Assembly (NCBI RefSeq): GCF_032452875.1
Contig: NC_083882.1
Span: 62,995,614 to 63,059,613, forward strand
From: Bos javanicus
Lineage: Eukaryota; Chordata; Mammalia; Artiodactyla; Bovidae
DNA: 64,000 nt
Direction: 5' to 3'
In this document: piece by piece, positions 42,951 to 53,504 of the stretch
How the letters are laid out: each line of letters starts with the position of its first letter
Numbering within the stretch: the first letter of the stretch is position 1
The notes under the pieces: generated by a model
The model's database searches: none
What the model saw: the letters and a program-made list of their open reading frames with translations, nothing else
What the model was told of the DNA's origin: nothing
Made by a program: the position numbers and the translations under genes

Positions 42951-43138
42951 GGACTTCCCTGGCGGTCCAGTGGTTAAGACTTCACCTTCCAACGCAGCAG
43001 GTATGGTCTGATCCCTAGTCAGGGAGCTAAGAACTCACATACCTCATAGCCAAAACACCAAAATATTGGGGGGGGGGGAGGAAGCAATATTGTAACAAAT
43101 TCAATAAAGATTTGAATTTAAACAAACAAAACAAAAAC
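42951..43138 (+). mobile_element. CHR-type tRNA SINE with TSD
   Basis: Head 'ggggacttccctggcggtcc', 'aagacttcaccttccaacgc', a G-run at 43063, and an (AAAC)n-like tail. AAGGCTGGTTTC occurs just before (42939-42950) and just after (43141-43152): a clean target-site duplication. Confidence 0.95.
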
Positions 43139-43349
43139 CAAGGCTGGTTTCTTTCCGGTCCTCTAAAAGAACCAAGAAGCAGGAGAGGCTGCTGTAAGCT
43201 TCCTCTCCACTGACGTCCGTTTAGACACTGAGAGAAAAGACATGAGACGCACGTCCTGTGGCTGTGCAGCCAGACTGCCTGGCCCCTGGTGTCAGCGAGC
43301 AGACTGGGAACGGCCCTTGATGGAGCTTCTGTCAGCCCTGCAACATCCA

Positions 43350-43412
43350 GTGAGTGCATATTTATTGAGCACCTACTATGTGCCAGGTGCTGGTTAAAGC
43401 ACAGCCACTGCC
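43350..43412 (-). repeat. L2 3' tip
   Basis: 'gagtgcatatttattgagca', 'cctactatgtgccaggtgct' is the reversed L2 terminus. Confidence 0.75.
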
Positions 43413-44189
43413 AGCCCCAAAAGTGCTTTGTGCAGATTAGAAAAGATTGCCCTTTCTGGCAGGTACAGCCCCGTCAGCACACAGTTTGGCAAGCAAGAAG
43501 ACTCTGTGTCAACAAAAAGAGTGCCCCTTCATTCGAGTGGACACAGCCCATGCTGGGCTCATGCCTTGGCAGGCAGAGTGAGTGGCTTTAGGCCCTGAGG
43601 ACCTCCCTCATCCGGGCAGCCTCGCCAAGCATATGTGCCCCACCAGGCACAGCATCCCCAAAGTCATGCATTTCTCTTAAAGATAAATGTGCTCTGTTGA
43701 AGGGCTTCTCTTTTATTCTCTCCTTTTAGACATGGGAAAATATTATTTCTTTTATGAAATGATGCTAATAGTAGATGGCAGTTGTTTATCTCTTTTGTGA
43801 ACTGTTCTTAGCAAAATAAAGTTGGCAACTTTATGTCAGTACTTCTGTTTGGACATTTTTCTGGCCTGTGAAATTCGAAACTATGGGAATTATTGTGGGA
43901 GGTGTTGTGTGGTGAGAAGCCCTTCCGTTCAAGCAAAAGAAAAGCCCCTGCAAAACCCCACAGACCTGGGCAGGTACTGTGTTGCCATCAAGGTCTCTGA
44001 GCTTCAGTAGTCTGCATGCCATTGCATTTCAGAATCGCTGGGTTGCTATGGTTATCACCAGATCTCTGTAATTACCTTGGAAGTTGCTATCTTTGAGACT
44101 TATGAGGTCTGTGCCATACAGATATTCAAAAAAGAAAGGTTTTTGAGAAGTATACATGCTGACAATAAATGGCATTGCTCGAACACAGC
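43413..44189. other. unique stretch
   Basis: No family or exon recognised. 43660-43830 is AT-rich and non-repetitive. Confidence 0.4.
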
Positions 44190-44240
44190 TGCACACACAC
44201 ACACACACATACACACGTGAAAATACTCACACACACAGGA
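44190..44240. repeat. (AC)n microsatellite, interrupted
   Basis: Nine AC units, then TACACACGTGAAAATACTC and another short AC run. Confidence 0.9.
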
Positions 44241-44344
44241 GAATCATCGTCTCTTGCATGCTTTGGTGGTTAGATCTGTGGACTTCACATGAGGTTCACA
44301 CAGTTATAGGAAAGCAGATCTTGGCTCCAGTGATAAATCTGGGC

Positions 44345-44780
44345 TTTCTCTCTTAGCCAGGATTCTCTGACTCCAAACAAAAAACTGGTGGTCTCAGTTA
44401 AACTAGAGTGTATTGGCTCACCTCACTGAGAAATGAGTGTTTGTGTCAGGTACGGCTTGATCCAGGGACTCAGGATCAGGATTTGCCAGGTGGTTCAGTG
44501 GTAAAGAATCCACCTGCCAATGCAGGAGACACAGGAGACACGGGTTTGATCACTGGGTCGAGAAGATCCCCTAGAAGAGGAAGTAGCAACCCACTCCAGT
44601 ATTCTTGCCTGGAAAATCCCATGGACAGAGAAACCTGGTGGCCTACAGTTTGTGGGGTTGCAAAAGAGCTGGACACGACTGAGTCATGGAGCAAATAGAG
44701 CACCACCCCCGGGCAATCTGCTTGCTCTTGTGAGTTCCCCTGGGAAGGCCTCACCACGTGGTCAGCTCACTGCCAAATTT
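44345..44780. repeat. old dispersed repeat split by Bov-tA, family not assigned
   Basis: Left piece 'ctccaaacaaaaaactggtg...gtattggctcacctcactg'; right piece from about 44696 to 44780 with 'ggaaggcctcaccacgtggt'. The start pattern is like 22104-22590. Confidence 0.35.
44478..44695 (+). mobile_element. Bov-tA SINE
   Basis: Head 'gatttgccaggtggttcagt', body to 'gagctggacacgactgagtc'. Confidence 0.93.
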
Positions 44781-44964
44781 CAAGCCTTGGATTGACCAGG
44801 AAAAAAAAGAGAGCTTATCTCCTCCACAGTTCAAACAAACAAAAGGTCTGCACCTTGGTCTCAGCCTGCCTTAGATCATAACATAAGCCAATCTCTGAAC
44901 CTATCACTGTGACTGGGGACATGCCCAAAGCTGGAGCAGCACTGTGGGGAAGCATACGTTCTCT

Positions 44965-45168
44965 AGAACCGGGATCCCCAACCTCCCGGCCACGGACCAG
45001 TACCTCCTGTCAGCTCAGTAGCGGCATTAGATTAGAAATAAAGTACACAATACATGTGATGTGCTTGAATCATTCCCAAATGATCCCCACCCTCTAGTCT
45101 GTGGAAAAATCACCTTCCATGAAACCAGTCCCTGACGCCAAGATGGCTGCAGACTGCTGCTCTAGAAC
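44965..45168. repeat. DNA transposon fossil with YY1-like word
   Basis: 'gggatccccaacctcccggc', 'cacggaccagtacctcctgt', 'cagctcagtagcggcattag', 'gcttgaatcattcccaaatg', 'gaaaccagtccctgacgcca' match a common mammalian repeat, internally deleted. CCAAGATGGCTGC at 45138-45150 resembles a YY1 site. Confidence 0.65.
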
Positions 45169-45668
45169 AAAGTCAGGGTCAAGGGATGCAGCCAGCCAAA
45201 CTGATTTTCTCTCCCCAAAGGAGAGGGATCCAAGAAGTTAGTGGCGAGAGAGACATCACCTGGGCTGCTTATTCTCCTTTTGCCTCCCCTCACGCCCGCA
45301 TCTATTCTCCCCACCACCCTTGCTCTATTTGATCCACGCTCTGTGTTCTGAGATGCTGTCTCTGCAAGGCTTCCTCCCAGGCCCCTTGCCTCTGGCCATT
45401 GATTGGATCAGACAAAGCAGAAGCACAGCAGATCTGAGGAGGAGGGGGAGAAAGAAGTGGGTGTTTTTTCCCCGCCCCCTCCCTGCTCTAGTACCTCCTA
45501 AGGCCCCATTCTCATGGCTCACACCACCTCCTCTCTCCCTGCCCTCCAGCCTTTGAGGCAGTAACAGCTTCCTGCTGCTGTGATCTTGATACCTCAATGC
45601 CCTTGTCTATTCCACTGATGCTGCCCACTTATCTGCACATTGTCCCTTAAAATCTTTTAATCTAAACT
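45169..45668. other. unique stretch with chance open frames
   Basis: Overlapping frames on both strands at 45320-45597 (78 and 90 codons) in GC-rich text. No domain, no splice support. Confidence 0.4.
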
Positions 45669-45863
45669 AGGAGTCAGTGAACTTTGGCTCACAAGCCAAT
45701 AACCACCCCCTCGCTTTTTGTAAAGACAGTTCTACTGGCCCACAGTCACACCCACCGCCCATCCTTTAGGTGCTGTCTGCGGCCAGTGACAGAGACTGTA
45801 GGCGGCCTGAAAAGCCCAAAATACTTTCTGGCCCATCACAGAAAAAATTGCTGACCCCTGGAT
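45669..45863. repeat. hAT-like DNA transposon fossil
   Basis: 'gtgaactttggctcacaagc', 'ttgtaaagacagttctactg', 'gacagagactgtaggcggcc', 'tttctggcccatcacagaaa', 'ttgctgacccctgg': same family as 25098-25308, more eroded. Confidence 0.75.
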
Positions 45864-46064
45864 AAACCAGCTCTGATGGCTTTTGCTTCCTGCTGGGACC
45901 CTTCCTATTTTATCTCCTCATAAAATTTAAGAAGAGAATGCTACTTTTACTGTAAGATTTGTACATAACTTTTGAGAAGAAACTAATATAGAAGATCAAC
46001 CCTGCTGGTTCAAGGGGAAACCACACAGGGGATAGAAAGGTGTAGTGATCCTTTTTACAAAAAC

Positions 46065-46158
46065 TTACTTGGTTGTGCAGGCTTTTAGTTGCAGCGATCC
46101 AGTCCCCTGACCAGGGATGGAACCCAGGCCCCGTGCACTGCGAGCACTAGTGAAGTCC
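46065..46158 (-). mobile_element. CHR-type SINE fragment
   Basis: 'gttgtgcaggcttttagttg', 'ctgaccagggatggaaccca', 'gagcactagtgaagtcc' is the reversed CHR 5' half. Confidence 0.8.
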
Positions 46159-46179
46159 TATAGTGATCTTTTTATACAG

Positions 46180-47088
46180 TGAACCCTGCTCTCTCCCAGC
46201 CCTTGAGCTGAGGGGTCTCAGGGCAGAGAATGCCCCCCGTTCTGCACCCCTAGCCACTGCTCACTCAGACAGCACACCTGGGTGCTCTGACTTCATCAGA
46301 GAATGCCAGTGAACGGGAAAATCAATATGTAAAGAACCAAACCGAAATGCCGGATGAAAAAGATGAACATTGCCAGGTTTAGAAAATAAAAATGTTCTAA
46401 ACAGATAAACAGTAAGCAAAGTGCTTTGATTTGTACTGTTTTCCAGTCCATAAAACCCTAATATCCGCCAACGTTTCATTAAGAGCTTCCATGCCCGCTG
46501 CGGCTTGAACAGATTGCTGCAAACATGTTATTCGAGCCGCAGACCCAATCTTTTGCAATGTTTTACATGGGTGCTAAATGGGGGAGAAGTCTGATCTGTC
46601 ATGAACAGAACTCTGCTTTAGGGGAAAAGTAAAGTCTGGAGTTAAATGAACAATATCTATCATTTTGCAATGTGATTTTTCCAGTCAATCAAAAAAAAAA
46701 AAAAAAAAGGTAGGCAACGAACATTTATTGGAGAAACAAAAAATGGCAGTGAACACATGCAACCAGATCCTCCTTCAGCTTTCAGAAACAGGGAGGATTT
46801 GTGATTTGAATAATTTCCACTGAAATAAATATTCAATTTATGTTGGAAATGGTTCATTTGGTCTCTTAGCCTTTTGCAATCCCCAAACCTAATAATACTC
46901 CAGTTTATGAAATCCCCTACTAATATAGCAACACCTTTTCATTTATTGTTATACTCACTCCTGAAGTGGCCCTGCTGCTAGCTTTCTGAACCATCAGCCA
47001 AAATCGAAGGTGCTGTACACAGAGCTCTTTTCCTTTATGATTTCTATTTTGTGACTGCAAGAAAGAGACAATAAATTAGCGACCCTGA
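46180..47088. other. unique block with CpG-bearing hairpin; possible conserved element
   Basis: No transposon recognised apart from a 19-A run at 46690-46708. At 46498-46509 and 46531-46542 the words CTGCGGCTTGAA and TTCGAGCCGCAG can pair into a 12-bp stem (one G-U) around a 21-base loop. Several CpGs survive here though most of the window is CpG-poor. No coding potential seen. Confidence 0.4.
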
Positions 47089-47094
47089 AGTGGA

Positions 47095-47180
47095 TTTCGA
47101 GCTGCGAAGCTGAGAAGACTTGGACAGATTATTAAATCACTCCCTGATCCTCAGTTTCTTTATCGGTAAAATGAGACCAA
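47095..47180 (+). repeat. MIR SINE fragment
   Basis: 'gacttggacagattattaaa', 'tcactccctgatcctcagtt', 'tctttatcggtaaaatgaga'. Confidence 0.65.
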
Positions 47181-47219
47181 CACTCCTTCCCTACCCCCAC
47201 CACCCAGATTCTTGTACCT

Positions 47220-48010
47220 TCATCCATTCCCATTTGTTGAATATTTACTAAGCACCTTTTATGTGTCAGGAGGGTGCTGGGTGAAGAGGAAGATGCGGTC
47301 CCTGGAAGGTGCCTCTTGAAGTTCACATACGGAGGAAAGAGCTACCAAGGACCATGTGTTGGGGCAAGCTCTAGGACAGCAATAGCAACAGTTCTTTGAA
47401 AGCACCCACCCAGGAGGTACTAGTGGCCAGGAAGAGCCAAGAGTAAGGGATGGCTAAATGTATTCTGAAGAATGAGTCAGAGGGGAGGGGTACAACAGAG
47501 GATGTCATCACAAGGGAGAAGAGACTTCTCAGGATTACTGACAGCGTTTCACATGCCACACCCCAGGCTTTAAGGCGGGAGAGGCAAGAGCCCTGGGAAG
47601 CAGGGAGAGAACTAAGCAAAACCCATGTTCCAAGGACCTCCCAGCTTTGCTGAGGATTTGGACTTTTCCCTTGAAGGCGGTGGGGAGCCCACTGCAGGGT
47701 TTCTGTTGGGGGACATGGCCTGATTCAACGTGTTTCAGGAAGACCATCCTCACCACCACTAGCAAGCAGGTGGAGAAGGAGTCAGAGGGGAGACAGGAGG
47801 CAGGGATGCCCTTCAGCAGGGAGAGGTGCAGTGGCTGAAGCAAGATAGAGGCGGTGGGGATGCAAGAGAAGAGGCAGATGTGAGAAGCGTGAAGTTGATG
47901 GGACAGCTTGATAGACTGCGGAGAAAAGGGAAGGAAAATGTCAGGGAGGACTTGGAGGTTCCAGCTTCAACAAAAGAGTGGATGCTGGTTGTATTCACTG
48001 AGAGAGAGCG
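47220..48010 (-). repeat. L2 LINE, about 0.8 kb
   Basis: On the plus strand the reversed L2 order is kept: 3' tip 'ttgttgaatatttactaagc', later 'ttggacttttcccttgaagg', 'gggacatggcctgattcaac', 'gatagaggcggtggggatgc', 'gtattcactgagagagagc'. 47310-47540 is poorly matched and may hold unrelated sequence. Small frames on both strands here are incidental. Confidence 0.65.
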
Positions 48011-48135
48011 CATGTGAAGCTGGTGCTCGGCACAAGGCAAGATAAAGGATAGGTGCTCAGTAAGTGCGTCTCAAAGCAGAAACTTTATTCTCCTAGCTTC
48101 ATTCTCCCCTCTTCTGTCAACCCACCCCCCAATGC

Positions 48136-48153
48136 GTGCACACACACACACAC
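48136..48153. repeat. (CA)n short microsatellite
   Basis: About eight CA units preceded by GTG. Confidence 0.85.
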
Positions 48154-48164
48154 TGCCCCCACTC

Positions 48165-48445
48165 ACTCTAGCTCATCCTGCACATCACTGCCTGGTAAAT
48201 CTTCTTAAAACACCAATTTGCCTGTCAGATTTAAATGGCTCATTTAAATGGCTCAGGATTTCCCCAGGCACCACTCAAAGCCCCCCCTGCTCAGCCTCCC
48301 TAATCCAGCTCCCCTATCAAGCCAGCCCTGTTTCCTCTCTGCCTCAGTCCGGCCGCGCAGGCAGCAGCCCCATGACCTGCCGGCCTCCAGGCCTTTATTC
48401 AGGCCGTGCTCTGCTCCTGGAGTACTGGCCTTTCCTTCATCCTGC
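48165..48445 (+). repeat. L2 LINE fragment
   Basis: Sense L2: 'ggtaaatcttcttaaaacac', 'gcaccactcaaagccccccc', 'ccaggcctttattcaggccg'. It contains a 13-base tandem duplication 'tttaaatggctca' at about 48231-48256. Confidence 0.6.
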
Positions 48446-49286
48446 CACTGGAAATTAAAATCAGAGAGTCACAGTAGAGACCGTGATAAAAGAAAGCAAT
48501 TCCCTCTGTACCCCTGTTACTTCTGTTAATTCAACACAGGCTTAATTCTTTGACATCTAGGCAACACAGAGAGTCTGTGGCTGAGGAAGTTTCAAGAGAA
48601 GAGACACAAAATGTAAGTTTATCTAGATTATAGATAAACTGGCTAATAAAATGTCTTGTTACATCCTTCTAGCACATTCCAAACTCTCCTTTTGATTTTG
48701 ATTTTGAAATGCATTTTTAAAGCATGAGTGGATTATGATTGTCAAGGGGGAAAAAAGCTGTTTTCTTTCAGGCCTTAAGCTATAAAAACTGCTATTCCTG
48801 TTCTCTCTCCAAATGAGCCCACTTTAGGATGTCCTGCTGGGAAATGAAGGCAATTGCTTGATGCTTAGGAATTACCAAAGATTTACTTGAAAGTGCTACC
48901 TCACACTCGGTCGGAAATAAGCCTAAATGAAAAGGAAAACAATTAGCCCAAATGTGCCAACTTCAACAGTGTTGATTGGTCGGTTGGTTGATTTTGAAAG
49001 CCCATTTTTATTTCTGGAATCAAAAGTTGCAAAAACAAACAACAAACAACAAAAACTCCAGTTGTGACAGTCCATGGATGAGAAGTCCCTGGGGCAAGCA
49101 CAGGCAGGGTTACTTTGAAGGGCACCCACGTTTGGGTCTGAGCCCCTCCCAGGGGCCAAGGAAGCTACAGGGCCACCTGGAACAACAGAGACTCAGGTCC
49201 TGTTGTCTGTCCAGCGGGCTTCCCCTCTGGGACGTGACAGCCCTCCTGCCCCAATCCAGCCTCACTCCCTTTCCAGCCCCAGGGCA
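48446..49286. other. unique stretch
   Basis: No transposon recognised. 48600-48900 is AT-rich and even. A 136-codon plus frame at 48976-49386 overlaps two minus frames and a MER5 fossil, so I discount it. Confidence 0.4.
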
Positions 49287-49392
49287 GTGTTTCTTAAACA
49301 GTGGTCCAAGAACCACCTGCAGTTGCATCCAAATCACCTGGACTCTTAAAACATGCAGGTGGCTGCTCCCTAGACCCCCTTCCTGAAACCGC
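49287..49392. repeat. MER5-type fossil, partial
   Basis: 'cagtgtttcttaaacagtgg', 'aagaaccacctgcagttgca', 'atcacctggactcttaaaac' follow the MER5 left end. Confidence 0.7.
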
Positions 49393-49610
49393 ATCCCTCA
49401 AAGTGGGTTCATTCATCAACACCACCAGTACAGCCAGATTAGCAAGGCTTCTCTTCCCTCCCAGTCCATTAGCATTTTCCTTTCATTGTTTTCCTTAGTC
49501 TGCTAAAAGTCCCTGGTCTATTGTTCAGTTCTAAACTTTCCTGCAATTCCATTCTGTTGCCCAGTAAATTCACTCCCCACCCACCTGAATGACTTTATCA
49601 TATTTCTTCT

Positions 49611-49886
49611 GCTGCTGCTGCTGCTAAGTTGCTTCAGTCGTGTCCAACTCTGTACAACCCCATAGACAGCAGCCCACCAGGCTCCTCCATCCCTGGGATT
49701 CTCTAGGCAAGAATACTGGAGTGGGTTGCCATTTCCTTCTCCAATGCATAAAAGTGAATAGTGAAAATGAAGTCACTCAGTCGTGTCCGACTCTTAGCAA
49801 CCCCATGGACTGTAGCCTACCAGGCTCCTCCGTCCATGGGATTCTCCAGGCAAGAATACTGGAGTGGGTTGCCATTTCTTTCTCCA
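49611..49886 (-). mobile_element. Bov-A2 SINE with TSD
   Basis: Reverse dimer beginning (GCT)n and ending 'gccatttctttctcca'. CATATTTCTTCT (49599-49610) and CATATCTCTTCT (49887-49898) form the target-site duplication with one change. Confidence 0.96.
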
Positions 49887-50004
49887 CATATCTCTTCTAT
49901 TCTCTTCCAACTACAATTTCCTGATTACCAATCCCATCACCTTGTAGCATTTGACTTTTCTCCTAATCTCTGAAAATTTAAAGGCTGTCCATTGAGAATT
50001 CCTT

Positions 50005-50543
50005 GCTCCTTGGAGGAAAAGCTATTTCAAACCTAGACAGCTTGTTAAAAATCAGAAACATCACTTTTCTGACAAAGGTCCATATGGGCAAAGCTATGGT
50101 TTTCCAGTAGTCATGTACAGATGCGAGAGTTGGACCATAAAGAAGGCTGAGTGCTGAAGAATTGATGTCGTCAAACTGTGGTGCTGGAGAAAACTCTTGA
50201 GAGTCCCTTAGGACTGCAAGGAGATCCAACCAGTCAATCCTAAAGGAAATCACTTCTGAATAGTCATTGGAAGGACTGATGCTGAAGCTGAAGTTACAAT
50301 ACTTTGGCTACCTGATGCAAAAAGCCAACTCATTGGAAAAGACCCTGATGCTGGGAAAGATTGATAGCAGGAGGAGAAGGGGGTGACAGAGGATGAGGTG
50401 GTTGGATGGCATCACTGACTCAATGGACTTGAATCTGAGCAAACTCCAGAAGATACTGAAGGACAGGGAAGCCTGGTGTGCTGCAGTCTATGGGGTCACA
50501 AAGAATTGGGGTCACTCACGACTGAGTGACTGAACAACAACAG
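50005..50543 (+). mobile_element. BovB LINE 3' end with TSD
   Basis: Sense copy from 'cttggaggaaaagctatttc' through 'atgcgagagttggaccataa' to 'gactgagtgactgaacaaca'. TGAGAATTCCTT at 49993-50004 and again at 50544-50555 is a perfect 12-base target-site duplication. Its internal divergence is clear, so the intact duplication is notable. Confidence 0.95.
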
Positions 50544-50555
50544 TGAGAATTCCTT

Positions 50556-51008
50556 TCTCCTCTAGGCTTCAACCCCCTCTGCCCCACCCACCCTCACATA
50601 CCTCTCTCCACTGGACCCATCCCTCACCTTGACCTGGATCCGGGATCCCACCTCACCTTCCTTCTCAGAACTTTTGCAGTGCCATATGCTTCCTCTCTCC
50701 TATATGTTCAGTCTTGTGCTCTCAACCCAGTCCTTCCCTCTGGCTCTTTTTTCCTTCCATTGTTGAGTATCACTGGAATGGGGAATTCTCTCCAGTATCC
50801 TAGGAGAAGTATGCATCAGTAGGACATATTTTAAACTCAGTTACCACAACTGAATGTTAACTTGTTATCTATAAATACTTACTAGAACGAAGAATATATT
50901 TCAGAACAGTTTTTAAACTTTTGATCATAAAAAATTTCAAATATATTAAGAAACAGAGAAGCTATACAGGGTCACGAGTCAGAAATGACTGAGCCAGCAT
51001 GCAAGGGC
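50556..51008. other. unique stretch
   Basis: A CT-rich part (50565-50760) followed by AT-rich sequence. No family named. Confidence 0.4.
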
Positions 51009-51356
51009 AACTTATATATATATATATATATTTCAGGTGTACAGCATTATGATTTGACATCTGTATGTACTACATACAGTCTAGCTGCCATCTGTCACCA
51101 TACAATTGGCCCACCTCACCCATTTCACAGACTCCCCCTCACCCAACCAAGTTCCCCTCTTGTATCCACTAATCTGTTCTCTGTGTCCAAGTTTGTTTTT
51201 ATTTTCATTTTGCTCATTCATTTTTTTAGATCCCACATCTGAGTGAAAACATAGGTTATTTGTCTTTGTCTGATTTATTTCACTTAGCATAATACCTTCA
51301 AGGTCCATCCATACTGTTGCAAATGGCAGGATTTCATTCTTTTTTATGGCTAAGTG

Positions 51357-51577
51357 AAGAGTTGACTCATTGGAAAAGACTCTGATGCTGGGAGGGATTG
51401 GGGGCAGGAGGAGAAGGGGACGACAGAGGATGAGATGGCTGGATGGCATCACCGACTCGATGGACGTGAGTTTGAGTGAACTCCGGGAGATGGTGATGGA
51501 CAGGGAGGCCTGGTGTGCTGCAGTTCATGGGGTCGCAGAGTCGGACACAACTGAGCGACTGAACGGAACTGAACTGA
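51357..51577 (+). mobile_element. BovB LINE 3' end, first of two
   Basis: Begins 'gaagagttgactcattggaa' and ends 'gactgaacggaactgaactga'-like repeats. Little diverged. Inserted into the L1M just after 'ggctaagt'. Confidence 0.93.
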
Positions 51578-51587
51578 CCATCCCATT

Positions 51588-51764
51588 GAGGGCAGGAGAA
51601 GGGGACGACCGAGAATGAGATGGTTGGATGGCATCACCGACACAATGGACATGAGTTTGGGTGGACTCCGAGAGTTGGTGATGGACAGGGAGGCCTGGTG
51701 TACTGCGGTTCATGGGGTCTCAAAGAGTCAGATACAACTTAGCAAATGAACTGAACTGAACTGA
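51588..51764 (+). mobile_element. BovB LINE 3' end, second of two, with TSD
   Basis: Begins 'agggcaggagaaggggacga' and ends 'ctgaactgaactgag'. CATCCCATTG lies on both sides (51578-51587 and 51765-51774), a perfect 10-base target-site duplication that shows this is a separate insertion next to the first copy. Confidence 0.93.
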
Positions 51765-51771
51765 GCATCCC

Positions 51772-51810
<39 letters not shown>

Positions 51811-52057
51811 GAGACTATCAGAAAAACTGCCTTGTCTCATTTCCTCTTCCAACTACCATCCTTTCTATCTCTTCCCCACCCATAGCCAAAGTTCTCCAGA
51901 AAGCAGTCCTCTATGCCTTCTTAATTTCTTCAGTTCCTACCTACTCTTAACCCATTTAGGTCTGGTCTCGCTTCTGCACTGTAGCTCCTAGAAATAATAA
52001 TGGCCTCCATACCACCAACTCAAGCAGACATTTTATTTCAATTCCATCTTATTCTAG

Positions 52058-52552
52058 TGTAAAATTTAGTAGCTTGAAACAAGAATTCATTTTTTCTTTC
52101 TTGTGATTCTATTAATTGACTGGGATAAGCTGGGCAGGTCTTACTTGGGTTGTCTCAATGGGCTAGTGTCATCTTGACACTAAGGTGACTCATGCCTTAC
52201 ATGTTTGGTACCCAGGTTGGAACAGCTGCCACAACCGGGAGGCAGCCAGGCATCATCTCTCTCTCTCCATGGTATCTGCATAGTCAATTTAGCCTTCTTC
52301 ACAGCATGGTGGTCTAAGGGTAAACAGACTTTTTACATGGTGGCTGGCATCCCTCTGAGCAAGCATTTCAAGAGACCAAGGTTGACACTGCAAACTTCAT
52401 ATGCCCTATCCTCAAAAGTCACAAATTCTATTAGTTGAACAAACCCAGGCCTCATTCAGTGTGGGAGGGTACTACATGAAGTGTGAATTTCAGGAGGCAT
52501 AATTCATTTGAGGGCCATCTTTGGAGACTAACTGTCCTACTTGACTTTCCAA
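52058..52552 (-). repeat. MLT-type LTR nested in L2
   Basis: Reversed LTR order: 'agtagcttgaaacaagaatt', 'gccttcttcacagcatggtg', 'agactttttacatggtggct', 'catccctctgagcaagcatt', 'gaggcataattcatttgagg', 'gccatctttggagactaact'. It is an old endogenous-retrovirus LTR with no internal genes. Confidence 0.6.
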
Positions 52553-52563
52553 CAACTATCAGA

Positions 52564-52752
52564 GGGACTTCCCTGGTGGTCCAGTGGCTAAGATTCTGTA
52601 CTCCTAATGCAGGGGGTCTGGGTTCGATTCCTGGTCAGGGAACTAGATCCCACATGGCACAACTAAAGACTCCGCAGGCTGCATCAAAGACTGAAGGTCA
52701 TGTTTGTAACAACTAATGCCTGGCACAGCCAAATAAGTAAATTTTTAAAATT
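52564..52752 (+). mobile_element. CHR-type tRNA SINE nested beside LTR
   Basis: Head 'gggacttccctggtggtcca', tRNA-like box B region 'gggttcgattcctggtcagg', tail 'cacagccaaataagtaaatt'. Confidence 0.93.
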
Positions 52753-53116
52753 AGCAAAGCCTTGTGAGCCATCCACTTTTTGAAACACTGTCTCCTTGCT
52801 CCCATAACAAACCATTTTTCTGTTGTTTCTACTTCTCTGAAGAGAGAGGGGTTTGTAGATCTCCTCTGCTCCAGTCCTCCAGGTCTGGCTCTGAGTCTCC
52901 TCTCTCCTATATCTCTTTAATCTCTTCTCAAATCAAATTAAGTCATTTAATCCAGATCTACTATTTCAATTAATTCCTAAAATACATAAGACGAAAATAT
53001 TAATCATTCCAGCCCAAACTTGAATAGTATACTCCTCTGAATAGTATACTCCACCTCTCAAAACCTCCCCTTGAAGATCCCAAAGGTATCCAGTTTAGCA
53101 TGTCTAATCTGAACTT

Positions 53117-53392
53117 CAGAGAAGGCAATGGTGCCCCACTCCAGTACTCTTGCCTGGAAAATCCCAGGGGCGGAGGAGCCTGGTAGGCTGCAGTCCATGG
53201 GGTCGCTAAGAGTCAGACATGACTGAGTGACTTCACTTTCACTTTTCACTTTCATGCATTGGAGAAGGAAATGGCAACCCACTCCAGTGTTCTTGCCTGG
53301 AGAATCCCAGGGATGGGGGAGCCTGGTGGGCTGCCATCTACGGGGTCACACAGAGTCGGACACAACTGAAGTGACTTAGCAGCAGCAGCAGC
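53117..53392 (+). mobile_element. Bov-A2 SINE with TSD, nested in L2
   Basis: Dimer starting 'gagaaggcaatggtgcccca', ending (AGC)n. AATCTGAACTTCAG before and AATATGAACTTAGA after look like its target-site duplication. Confidence 0.95.
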
Positions 53393-53504
53393 AATATGAA
53401 CTTAGAATAGACCACTGCCCTAAAACAGGGCATCTTCCAGAATTCTCCAGCTTCCTGGAGGGTAACTCACCTGGCACACAGTGGAGCTGCCCTAATTGTC
53501 TCAG

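Larger units (their letters stand above)
51010..51808 (-). mobile_element. L1M 3' region carrying two BovB insertions
   Basis: Reversed L1: (AT)n at 51010-51031, 'tcaggtgtacagcattatga', 'ccaagtttgtttttattttc', 'cttcaaggtccatccatact', 'ttttttatggctaagt' to 51356. After the BovB block it resumes with 'catcccattg' and its (TG)17 run (51775-51808), as expected from the L1 order 'ggctaagtaatattccattgtgtg'. Confidence 0.8.
51830..53115 (+). repeat. L2 LINE split by LTR and CHR SINE
   Basis: Left piece 51830-52055: 'tctttctatctcttccccac', 'aatttcttcagttcctacct', 'aacccatttaggtctggtct'. Right piece 52755-53115: 'ctttttgaaacactgtctcc', 'gagtctcctctctcctatat', 'agcatgtctaatctgaactt'. In L2 order these are neighbouring ORF2 segments. 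The DNA between them is inserted. Confidence 0.65.

Noticed and set aside
52564..52640. tRNA-like sequence with box B 'gggttcgattcc'
   Set aside because: It is the head of a CHR SINE, as are similar words at 21712 and 42951; no complete cloverleaf with proper stem pairing is present.
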